Assembly (NCBI GenBank): GCA_900768805.1
Contig: CAAGEF010000058.1
Coordinates: 1-6,569, forward strand
Direction: 5' to 3'
Source: Clostridia bacterium
Lineage (GTDB): Bacteria > Bacillota > Clostridia > TANB77 > CAG-508
Length of the DNA stretch: 6,569 bases
The translations under genes were made by a program, and so were the position numbers. Below are positions 1-6,569 of the stretch, one piece after another; positions within the stretch are counted from its first letter, which is position 1, and every line of letters begins with the position of its first letter. Under the pieces are notes generated by a model. It saw only the letters and a program-made list of their open reading frames with translations, did no database searches and had not been told where the DNA came from.

Positions 1-558
1 AATCTTCCAGAGAGTCTAACATCAATAGGAAATTATGCATTTAGTAGTTGTACAAAACTTACAAGTTTAAAATTCAATAGTGCGGTAACTTTGGGAAGTT
101 ATATTTGTAATAGTTGTTCAGCATTAAAAACAATTGATTTTAATAATTATAATGTAAAAATAGGAAATAATTCTTTTAGAAACTTTACAGCATTAACAAC
201 AATTTTAAATTGGGAGAATGTTACATCAATTGGAGAGTATGCGTTTTATGGTTGTACAGGTTTAACAAGTTTAAATTTACCAGCAAATTTGGTAACAATA
301 GGAACTTATGCTTTTTATAATTGTAATAAGTTAACAGGAGATTTAATAATTCCAGAAAATGTAACAACAATAGGGGCAAATGCTTTCCAAAATTGTACAA
401 ATTTAAATGGAAATATAGAATTTAGAACAACAAGACTTAGCTCAATTCCTAATAATGCATTTTATAATTGCTTAAAAGTAGCAAAAACTATAATTCCGAA
501 CTCAATAACAAATGTAGGCTCAAATGCTTTTTATGGATTTAAAGATGTATGGGTAGAT
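1..558 (+). repeat. BspA-like leucine-rich repeats (LRR_5 type), eight units
   Basis: Residues 1-186 hold eight units whose core is I-G-x-x-A-F-x-x-C-x-x-L, each followed by a strand that often ends in L-P or I-P. The core Ile (or its Leu/Val replacement) falls near residues 9, 31, 54, 77, 100, 124, 149 and 172, a spacing of 22-25. Units 2 and 3 are degenerate (S-Y-I-C and N-S-F in place of A-F), and the last two have I-P-N-N-A-F and V-G-S-N-A-F. The Cys is kept in most units (17, 39, 85, 108, 132, 157) and becomes Phe in the third and last. The array is open at the window's left edge, so more units probably lie upstream. The family is known from BspA of Tannerella and many gut and oral surface proteins, where it binds host or matrix molecules. 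The ligand here cannot be read from sequence. Confidence 0.93.
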
Positions 559-3500
559 GCAAATGAAGCCGATTCTAATGTTATTTTTGCATCAAATTTT
601 TCAGGAAGTAATACTGCTTATATACATTATTTAGACCATAAACATACTGTAAAAGCAGAACTTTTACCAGGAATAAAAATAAAAGATTTAAATACTAATA
701 CAGCTTTTGTGTCAGGAGATTATCCAGATGGAGCAAATATAAATGTGGAGTTTTCAATAGAAGCTGGATACAATTATAATAATTTAGTAGTACTTATTGA
801 AAAAGATGGAGATTATAAGAATAGTTTAAAAAAATATGAGCAAATAAATATTTCAACTACACCAACTTATATAGATTCTAATTTATTAAGAAATACAAAA
901 TTTTTAACATTAAATATTAGTAATGGATTAGATTTAGTTGCAAGAACTTATTTAGACAGCGTAAACGGAAAAGCATTAGAAACAAGTAGAGAAACAAAAT
1001 TTGTTTTAGAAAATTGTATTCCACAATATAAACATACAAAATATCCTATAATTGTTGAAACAGGAGATACAGTTGTTTATAAAATAAGAATATATAATGA
1101 AGGAAATGTAGCTGGAAGTGCTACCAAAATTGCAGAACATTTACCAGAAGGTTTAGATTTTATAGAAACTAGTTCGATAAATAATCAATATGGATGGGTA
1201 AAATCGGAAGATGGAAGAATAATTACAACAACTTATACAAAAAATACAAACCTTTCAGCATATACAGGAATGACAGATCCAGAATATATAGAACTAGCAA
1301 TAGAATGTAAAGTTACACAAGAAAAAAGACAAGATAGAATTATGAGATTAACAAATTTTGTTGAAATTGCAGAAGCAAGTCGTGAAGATGCAGATTCAAC
1401 ACCAGGAAATATAAATATACAAGATGCAGAAAATTATATGAGAGAAGAGGCTAAGAACTCAGATTCAGGAAGCTATATTAAAGGTGAAGAAGATGACCAA
1501 GATTTTGAAAATGTACTTGTATTAAGAAGCGTTCCTGTAAGTTATGTATTAAAAATTTCAAAAGTAGATTCAGAAGATTTTCAGTTATTAAATGGAGCAA
1601 AATTTGATTTAATAAATCAAAATGGAGAAGTATTACAGTCAGGTGTAACTGTTCAAAATGGAGAATTAGTATTTGATAGAATAACAACTTATGATGAAGG
1701 TATAGATGTATATTATATAAGTGAAGTTGAAACTCCAGAAGGTTACACAAGGGTTTTAGAACAAACAATAAAAATAACAGTAATAAAAACTATAACAGAT
1801 GTAATGACAGAAAGTTATGCATTAGAAATTATATGTGATTTATTAGAAACTCGTATAGATACAACTATTGATGAGGATGCTTTAGTTCCAATATATACAA
1901 AAGAACAATTAAAAAAGGTTGGATCTGGAGAAGAAGTTGAAATTAAAGGAATTACATATAGATTAGGAATAGACAATGATTATAGATTGATGGAAAATAT
2001 TGATATCTCAGGAGAAGAATGGCTTCCATTACCAAGCATAAATGGTGTATTTGATGGAAATGATAAAACAATAACAGGTTTAACAATAACAGATAAAAAT
2101 AAAAAAGATATTGGTTTATTTGCTAAGTTTTCTGGAGTTATAGATAGTTTAACTTTAGATAATGTTTTAATACATATAGATTTAAGTGAAGAACTAGAGG
2201 CTTTTGAGGAACAAAAAGAAACATTTAAAAATGATGCTGATAAACTAGCAGAAATAGAAATGCAAATTGAAGCTTTAATAAGTTCATACCACATAGGTGG
2301 TTTAGTAGGTTCAATGACTGGTGGTTCAATAATAAATACAACAGTTAATGGAAATATAGTAACATCATCTAACAATGTAGGTGGATTTGTTGGATATGGA
2401 GAAAATGGATATTTAACAAAAATTAAAAATTCAACTAATAATGTAAATGTAACAACAACTAATTCAAATGCTGGTGGATTTGTTGGATATTCATATTCAG
2501 CAATGAGTTTATTAGATTGTATAAATAATGGAAAAATTATAGCTGGAAAATATAATGCAGCAGGATTTGTTGGATATATAGAAGCTAAAGATTATGAAAC
2601 AAATGTAGTAAAAACAGAATTCGATTCACAAAATAATATATTAAATTTAATAATAGGAAATAACAAATATGTAGGACGCTATAATCTAGTTTTAAATAAA
2701 GTAGATGGTGCAAATAAAAAACTTATAGATGGAACTAAATTTACTATTTATGATGAAAATAAAGCAGTAATAAATGGTTTAGAAGAAGTAGAAGTAAAAA
2801 ATGGTGTTCTAAATATAGGGGAAATTAAAGTTAAAGCTACAGGTATTGATACTTACTTTATAAAAGAAGTTAAAGCAGTAAAAGGATATGACATTATTGA
2901 TGATTATATAAGAATTGATATCATAAAAACTTGGGATGGAGTAAATAGTAGATTTAAATTCTCTACAGATGCATCAAATATTACTGTAGATGGATTTATA
3001 AGCACAGAATATACTCCAGACAATGAATTAGAAAGCTTAACAGGAGTTGTTTATAATTATAGACAACAAGATAATGTAAAATGGTTAGTAAATAAAGTGG
3101 CTGTTTTAGGTTGTACAAACAACGGCGAAATCAATGCAATGGTAAATGCGTCAGGAATTTTAGCAAAAACTAATTGTGGAGTAGATATTGAAAAATCAAA
3201 TAATAATGGAAAAATAATTTCACAAAATCATACAGCTGGTATATTGTCAGAAGCCTTAAAGGTAGATAAAGATACAAATGTAACAATAAACAATTCAATT
3301 AATAAAGGTGAAATAATTTTAGAAGCAGGAGCATTAAATCCAAGTTATCCAAATACAGCAGGAATTCTAGCAGATACTAAGGCTTATACAATTATAAAAA
3401 ATACAAAAAATGAAGGAAGTATATCTGGAACTGCAAGTTTATATCCAACATATGCTGGTATAGTAGCAAATGTACAAGAGGATATTTTAATAGATACATG

Positions 3501-6500
3501 TGAGAATATAGGACAAGTAACTTCACAAGGTTCTAATGATATAGGTTCAGGAATTTTAGGAAAGAGTATAATGCCAGGTATAATTCCAGATATTATAAAT
3601 TGTAAGAATACTGGAGATATAAATGCTACAACTATAGCTGCTGGTGTATTAGGAATTGGTGGAGGAGACGAAATAAGAGTTAAAAATTCATCAAGTAAAG
3701 ATTGTTCAATAACTGGAGGACAATTTGCTAGTGGTTTAGTATGTTGTTCATCAACAGATTCAAAAATAGACGGTTGTAGTTCAGAAAATATTTCTTTGAA
3801 GGCTGGCGATAGTGTTGCTACAATATTAGCTATCGAAACTCCTATTTCATATATGAACATAGTATCGAGCGGACTTTATAACACAGCTCCATCATTAGTA
3901 GATATTAGCAATTGTAAAATCAAAAATGTAACAATAACAGGAAATGCAAGAGATGCTGGAGGTATTGTAGGAAGACTTGTTGATGGTCAAAATTTAGGCC
4001 TTGAAAAAGTTAATTTTAGTGATTGTACAATAGAAGATTCTAAAATTATTGGAGATACAACAAGTTCTCATACAGGTATGTTAGTTGCAGATGTTGATGG
4101 ATACAAAGAGTTAAATGTACTAAGATGTAATGTAAAAAATTCTAGTATAAATTGTGGATTTGAAACTGGTTCAGGAAATCAAACAGAATCAGCTATGTTA
4201 ATAGGATTTTCAAGACACAATCAAAATGAAAGAGATGGTGCTGTAAATATCATAGATTCTAATATTGAGAATTGTGATACAAAGATAGTTGGAGCTGGAA
4301 GTTTAGGTAATATTATTGGATATAATCAACAAGCATCAAATGTAGTTACTACAATAAGAAACTGTAATGTAAAAAATTCTCCAATACAAACCAAAGGAAA
4401 TACTGAATGGAGTGCAGGAAATCTTGTAGGAAAATTATATTATTCTGCAAATATAATAGTAGAAGATTGTAAAATAATAGATTCTCCAATAGAAACTCAA
4501 GCAACTGGTACATATACTCGTGTAGGTTCTGTTTTAGGAATGAATTGTACAGATAGAATTGAAATTAGAAATACAGAGGTTTCAAATTCTAGTGTAAGTG
4601 CTTATTACGGTATGCTAGGAGCTTTAGCAGCAGAAGTATTTAGTTCAGGAAATTCATCATATACAAAGGAAAATGTAATAGAAAATTGTACAATAACAGA
4701 TACATCATTATATGGAGAGAATATAAATTCAACTTCTAGTTATTATAAAGGTTGTGTAAATGTTGGTATGGTAATTGGAAATAATACTTTAGGTCCTGTT
4801 TCAATAAAAAATTTAACAATAAAATCAACTAAAGAGGATGGCGATATTATATATGGAACTAATGCAGTAGGAGGAGTTTTAGGATATACATCTAATGCTA
4901 CTGACATTGATAATTTAACTTTAGATAATTATAAAATAAGCTTTCCATTAAATGCGAGTGGTACTACGGCAGGTGTAGTAGCTAATGGTCAAGCTGTAAG
5001 TATAAAGAATTCAAATATAAGTAATTTGAAATTGGAGTCAGGAGCACATGTAGGTGGTATTATAGCTTATTCTCCTAATAAAGCTGTGATAGATAATACT
5101 AATATTAAAAATATTACAATAGATCATACAGCTAATTATGATAGTAATTTAGCTGGTGGTATTATTGCTATAAGTAATGGTTCTGAGTGTCAAATTAAAA
5201 ATTCTAATATTGATAATATAACTATGAATTTAAATAAGAATGTAGTAAATGTTGGTGGAATGATTGGTAGTTTAACTAATTCTACTAATGAAATTTCTAA
5301 TTGCAAAATTTCTAATATAAAGGTATTGGGAAAAGAATGCATGGGAGAGAATCTTGGTGGTATAACAGGAATTGTTACATCTAAATTGAGTTTTATAAAT
5401 AATGAAATTTCAGATATTTATATAGAAGGAAAATCAAAAAATATAGGTGGAGTAATTTCTACATGTACATCAAAAATAGATACTGTTGCAGATAATGAAA
5501 ATTCTAAAAATACTTTAAAAAATATTAAATTAAGAGCAACATTAAATAATATGCCTGTTTGTAGTGGTGGATTTGTAGCAAATAATGATAATTATGAAAG
5601 TATATTTAAAAATATCATTGCTGATAATGTAAACATAGTAAATGAAAGTGTACAAGCGAGAATAGGTGGCTTGATAGCAAATTCAAGAGGTATGATACAA
5701 AATTGTACAATTAAGAATTCACATATTGAAGGTACAACTACAGAATATAGTCAAAATACGCCTTCTATTGTTGGTGGTATATATGGTATAAGAGGATCAT
5801 CACCAAATAACGATTCAAATGTGAAAGTTGAGAATACAACAGTAAAATTGGCAAATGGTAATGCTGGTGGTGTTTACGGACAACTACAAGCAAATATCTC
5901 TAATGTAAATGTTGAAAGTTCAAATGTAATAGCAACTGGAGAAAATGCAATAGTTGGTGGAATTTTGGGAGTAGAAGGATTTAGTGTTACAATTTCAGAT
6001 TGTAGTGTATCTGATTCTAAGATTAGTAATATAAATGCAGGAGCTCCAGCGATTGTACCAAGTCAAGTACCTATTTATCCAGCAGGAGGTATAGCAGGAT
6101 ATTCTTCTGGTTTAATTAAAAATTGTGATGTTTTAAGAACAACTGTAGAATCAACTGGTGAAAATGCTTATGCTACTGGAGGTATCGTAGGTCATGGAAG
6201 CAATGTTTCTCCAACTTCACATACAGTAATTCAAAATTGTAATGTAATTGATTCAACAATTTCAGGAAAAGATGGTGTTGGAGGTATTGCTGGTGCAGTT
6301 GCTCCAGAAATTACAAATTGTACAGTTCAAGGAACTACAACAACAAGTTTATCTTTAGTTACAGAAGATATGAGCTCAATGCCAATAATAGCAAACTCAG
6401 CTCAAGTGTTTACTACAGATAGTTCAACAGAAGAAACAATAATAGAAGAAGTAACAACAGAAGAGGCAATAGCAGAAGAAACAGATATAGAAGAAATGAG

Positions 6501-6569
6501 AACAGAAGAGACAATAGCGGAAGAATCAGATATAGAAGAAGCAACAACAGAAGAGTCAATAGTGGAAGA
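1..6569 (+). CDS. Giant modular surface protein, internal fragment (LRR_5 / DUF11-like / SpaA / GLUG repeats)
   Basis: Frame 1 is open across the window: 2189 codons, no stop, both ends missing. No other frame on either strand gives a recognisable protein, while this one reads through family-typical repeats from start to end. Domain order is BspA-like leucine-rich repeats (1-186), a beta-rich connector, a clostridial DUF11-like module (309-508), a SpaA-like domain (513-598), GLUG-type solenoid (628-862), a second SpaA-like domain (893-990), a long solenoid (1033-2112) and a Glu-rich tail (2141 onward). No catalytic motif was found. Proteins with these domains are usually secreted and wall-attached and take part in adhesion, so an adhesin or rod-like surface role is inferred. 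No signal peptide, membrane segment or sorting motif is inside the window. The seven Trp codons are TGG and no in-frame TGA exists. Coding and strand are certain; function is tentative. Confidence 0.97.
559..924 (+). other. Beta-rich connector between LRR array and DUF11-like module
   Basis: Residues 187-308 belong to the same reading frame but match no family I can name. The stretch alternates hydrophobic and polar residues as in beta strands. It includes a Y-P-D-G-A-N-I-N-V segment at 241-249 and an E-A-G-Y segment at 254-257, a style seen in small extracellular beta-sandwich or stalk domains. Three His residues lie close together at 209, 213 and 215 in Y-I-H-Y-L-D-H-K-H; a metal site is possible but there is no supporting family evidence. 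It probably acts as a spacer that starts the switch from the repeat array to the sandwich modules. Confidence 0.5.
925..1524 (+). other. DUF11-like / clostridial 'DLALRK-type' surface module
   Basis: Residues 309-508 carry, in order, marks I know from repeated modules of clostridial surface proteins: D-L-V-A-R (311-315, a degenerate form of D-L-A-L-R), S-V-N-G (320-323), S-R (329-330), H-T-K (345-347), G-D-T-V-V-Y (355-360), I-R-I-Y-N-E-G (362-368), L-P-E-G-L-D-F (381-387), Y-G-W-V (397-400), a Thr-Asn before a hydrophobic strand (451-452), D-S-T-P-G-N (465-470) and E-E-D-D-Q-D-F-E-N-V (496-505). The I-Y-N-E-G...L-P-E-G-L part is the usual core of DUF11-type beta-sandwich domains. The Asp/Glu-rich end resembles calcium-binding or SD-like linkers, so a metal role is possible but not shown. 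It leads directly into the SpaA-like domain, as is common in such proteins. The assignment rests on remembered family patterns. Confidence 0.75.
1537..1794 (+). other. SpaA/Cna_B-like prealbumin-fold domain 1
   Basis: Residues 513-598 show the usual frame of this fold: a first strand L-K-I-S-K-V-D (517-523), then L-N-G-A-K-F-D-L (530-537), a middle strand ending G-E-L-V-F (554-558), and the hallmark Y-Y-I-S-E-V-E-T-P-E-G-Y (571-582). Family knowledge says the first-strand Lys (K521, or less likely K518) would bond to an Asn near the last strand, with E575 as catalytic acid. The last strand, I-K-I-T-V-I-K-T (590-597), has no Asn, so bond formation is uncertain. Length, about 86 residues, is normal. 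These domains stiffen Gram-positive surface stalks and resist proteolysis. Here it joins the DUF11-like module to the solenoid. Confidence 0.85.
2182..2289 (+). other. Predicted helical (heptad) insertion inside the solenoid
   Basis: Residues 728-763 interrupt the beta-strand pattern with a charged Glu/Lys/Gln/Ala-rich stretch that lacks Pro and Gly. Hydrophobic residues recur every seven positions at L728, F735, F742, L749 and I756, with further ones at L732, A746, I752 and L759, as expected for an amphipathic helix or short coiled coil. It sits exactly between two solenoid turns (D-N-V-L-I-H-I-D before, I-G-G-L-V-G after) and roughly doubles the spacing there. About 36 residues would make one helix near 50 angstroms long or a short hairpin. 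It could mediate dimerisation or cap the groove; neither is shown. Confidence 0.65.
2380..2577 (+). repeat. Short DNA direct repeats coding GLUG turns (15-18 bp)
   Basis: The 18-mer GGTGGATTTGTTGGATAT occurs at 2380-2397 and again at 2473-2490. Its last 15 bases recur at 2563-2577. Offsets are 93 and 87 bases, both whole codons, so the copies keep frame and encode G-F-V-G-Y each time. The near-perfect DNA identity, unlike most turns of the solenoid, suggests fairly recent duplication or gene conversion between these turns. Confidence 0.85.
2677..2970 (+). other. SpaA/Cna_B-like prealbumin-fold domain 2, nested between solenoid segments
   Basis: Residues 893-990 repeat the plan of the first SpaA-like domain: Y-N-L-V-L-N-K-V-D (894-902), L-I-D-G-T-K-F-T-I-Y (908-917), G-V-L-N-I (935-939) and the hallmark Y-F-I-K-E-V-K-A-V-K-G-Y (952-963). 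K900 and E956 correspond to K521 and E575. The usual Pro of the hallmark is Val (V960). The last strand I-R-I-D-I-I-K-T-W-D-G (970-980) has no Asn acceptor, although N982 follows two residues later. The domain lies between GLUG segments I and II, so it acts as a joint inside the rod and not only at its base. Assignment to the fold is good; an actual isopeptide bond is uncertain. Confidence 0.82.
2971..3096 (+). other. Connector from SpaA domain 2 back to the solenoid
   Basis: Residues 991-1032 contain an acidic, polar stretch (E-Y-T-P-D-N-E-L-E at 1003-1011) and then V-V-Y-N-Y-R-Q-Q-D (1017-1024). The chain returns to the solenoid pattern at V-A-V-L-G-C-T-N-N-G-E-I (1033-1044). No family is recognised. 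It probably restores the strand register after the nested sandwich domain. Confidence 0.5.
3097..3660 (+). repeat. GLUG-type beta-solenoid, segment II (N-x-G-x-I style)
   Basis: Residues 1033-1220 hold turns of the classic form, an N-x-G-x-I element followed by A/S-G-I-L-A. The N-x-G elements include C-T-N-N-G-E-I (1038-1044), N-N-N-G-K-I (1067-1072), I-N-K-G-E-I (1100-1105), K-N-E-G-S-I (1136-1141), C-E-N-I-G-Q-V (1167-1173) and C-K-N-T-G-D-I (1201-1207). The glycine turns start near 1051, 1079, 1120, 1147, 1183 and 1214, a spacing of 27-41. Here the second Gly of the G-G pair is mostly lost (A-G-I-L in place of G-G-L-V), unlike segment I. This is a right-handed beta-helix style repeat by family knowledge. 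It probably forms part of the rod. Confidence 0.85.
3661..6336 (+). repeat. GLUG-like beta-solenoid, segment III (N-C-x-V/I-x-N-S-x-I style)
   Basis: Residues 1221-2112 form the longest part. Two transitional turns (S-G-L-V-C-C near 1244, A-T-I-L-A near 1273) precede about 23 glycine-rich turns starting near 1319, 1357, 1397, 1435, 1472, 1508, 1536, 1588, 1623, 1656, 1684, 1719, 1752, 1785, 1816, 1856, 1888, 1924, 1955, 1985, 2028, 2060 and 2093, mean spacing about 35. Between them runs an element close to N-C-x-V-x-N-S-x-I, for example N-C-K-I-K-N-V-T-I (1304), N-C-N-V-K-N-S-P-I (1454), N-C-T-I-K-N-S-H-I (1901), D-C-S-V-S-D-S-K-I (2000) and N-C-N-V-I-D-S-T-I (2079). In the 1623-1816 stretch Cys is often replaced (N-S-N-I, N-T-N-I). 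The pattern suits a parallel beta-helix rod. No active site was seen. Confidence 0.85.
4126..4380 (+). repeat. 18-bp direct repeat coding C-N-V-K-N-S
   Basis: TGTAATGTAAAAAATTCT is found at 4126-4143 and again at 4363-4380, an offset of 237 bases (79 codons, about two solenoid turns). Both copies lie in frame and encode C-N-V-K-N-S. The match supports growth of segment III by duplication of two-turn blocks, but 18 bases is short and chance or codon bias could contribute. Confidence 0.75.
6337..6420 (+). other. Ser/Thr-rich linker after the solenoid
   Basis: Residues 2113-2140 follow the last N-C-T-V element and contain no glycine turn. They are rich in Ser, Thr and Ala with scattered Met and Pro (M-S-S-M-P at 2124-2128). 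The stretch looks like a flexible or poorly structured exit from the rod into the acidic tail. Confidence 0.55.
6421..6569 (+). repeat. Acidic pentad tail (x-x-x-E-E), with 45-bp tandem DNA period
   Basis: From residue 2141 to the window end the chain reads as ten consecutive five-residue units closing in Glu-Glu: SSTEE, TIIEE, VTTEE, AIAEE, TDIEE, MRTEE, TIAEE, SDIEE, ATTEE and an unfinished SIVE. Units group in threes, giving a 15-residue period seen in the DNA as 45-bp copies at 6451-6495, 6496-6540 and a partial copy from 6541. The array runs off the right edge, so its length is unknown. Such low-complexity acidic stretches in Gram-positive surface proteins often serve as wall-spanning or spacer regions ahead of an anchor. 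That role is inferred; no anchor motif is in view. Confidence 0.88.

Larger units (their letters stand above)
1882..2586 (+). repeat. GLUG-type beta-solenoid, segment I (entry cap and first turns)
   Basis: Residues 628-862 begin with the usual lead-in of GLUG proteins: I-Y-T-K-E-Q-L (631-637), Y-R-L-M-E-N-I-D-I-S-G-E-E-W-L-P-L (661-677), G-V-F-D-G-N-D-K-T-I-T-G-L-T-I (682-696) and I-G-L-F-A-K (704-709). Four GLUG turns follow, at I-G-G-L-V-G (765), V-G-G-F-V-G (793), A-G-G-F-V-G (824) and A-G-F-V-G (854), 28-31 residues apart. Turns alternate with N-x-G-x-I/V elements such as V-N-G-N-I-V and N-N-G-K-I-I. The motif is known from bacterial surface proteins, including IgA-protease-like ones, but no peptidase motif is visible. 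The 61-residue gap between the 704 and 765 turns comes from a helical insertion annotated separately. Confidence 0.88.

Noticed and set aside
1478..1768. Open frame of 96 codons on the reverse strand
   Set aside because: It lies opposite the DUF11-like and SpaA-like coding region, is an improbable Leu/His-rich low-complexity chain, and shows no domain. It is an antisense shadow of the AT-rich + strand gene.
1990..1992. Internal ATG codons as possible starts of separate genes
   Set aside because: The ATG at residue 664 and others sit inside conserved domain motifs with no ribosome binding site or upstream stop. The frame is continuous before and after them.
1980..2375. Open frame of 131 codons on the reverse strand
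   Set aside because: Its Ser/Ile/Pro-rich chain mirrors the opposite strand of the GLUG entry and has no recognisable family. The + strand reading has clear motifs across the same bases.
2380..2577. CRISPR-like or other non-coding direct repeats
   Set aside because: Repeats are short, imperfect, keep codon phase and encode the solenoid turn G-F-V-G-Y. There are no uniform spacers.
1882..2586. IgA1-type metallopeptidase, suggested by GLUG repeats
   Set aside because: No H-E-x-x-H zinc motif appears anywhere in the 2189 residues, so a peptidase role has no support in this window.
3384..3860. Open frame of 158 codons on the reverse strand, hydrophobic enough to suggest membrane segments
   Set aside because: The hydrophobicity comes from complementing Asn/Thr/Gly-rich solenoid codons. 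No start context or family supports it, and the + strand solenoid continues without break.
3097..6336. Chlamydial Pmp-type repeats (GGAI and FxxN)
   Set aside because: The G-G-I/V part looks similar, but the F-x-x-N partner is not regular, the SpaA-like domains are Gram-positive in style, and the cap before the first turn fits GLUG proteins.
1..6569. Mycoplasma-type genetic code (TGA as Trp), considered because of the low GC
   Set aside because: All seven Trp codons I find are TGG and no TGA occurs in frame, so nothing calls for an altered code.

Overview
The whole 6569-base window is the inside of one very large protein gene on the + strand. Frame 1 is open from the first base to the last: 2189 complete codons plus two bases, with no stop codon and neither the true start nor the true end. 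No RNA gene, promoter, terminator, mobile element or second gene is visible. Residue numbers used here count from the first codon of the window.

The DNA is strongly AT-rich. Ile is mostly ATA/ATT, Leu mostly TTA and Arg mostly AGA. All seven Trp codons I find are TGG and no TGA occurs in frame, so there is no sign of a mycoplasma-type code. Composition and domain content suggest a low-GC anaerobic Firmicute (Clostridia or a related gut lineage). This is inference, because no taxonomic marker is present.

Layout by residue: (1) 1-186, eight BspA-type leucine-rich repeats (LRR_5-like); (2) 187-308, a beta-rich connector with no recognised family; (3) 309-508, a module seen in clostridial surface proteins (degenerate D-L-A-x-R, V-N-G, H-T-K, I-Y-N-E-G, L-P-E-G-L, D-S-T-P-G-N, E-D-D-Q-D), DUF11-like in character; (4) 513-598, a first SpaA/Cna_B-like (prealbumin-like) domain; (5) 628-862, the entry to a GLUG-type beta-solenoid, broken by a predicted heptad helix at 728-763; (6) 893-990, a second SpaA-like domain; (7) 1033-2112, a resumed solenoid with about 31 further glycine-rich turns, changing from an N-x-G-x-I style to an N-C-x-V/I-x-N-S-x-I style; (8) 2113-2140, a Ser/Thr-rich linker; (9) 2141 to the window end, an acidic tail of pentads ending in Glu-Glu.

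This assembly looks like an extracellular, probably wall-attached adhesin-like giant: recognition-type repeats first, isopeptide-type beta-sandwich domains as stiff joints, and a long solenoid as a rod. The signal peptide and any LPXTG-type anchor would lie outside the window, so export and anchoring are not shown. I do not see a new multi-gene system. The interest lies in the architecture: a SpaA domain nested between solenoid segments, a helical insertion in the solenoid, regularly placed cysteines, and a pentad tail with 45-bp DNA periodicity.
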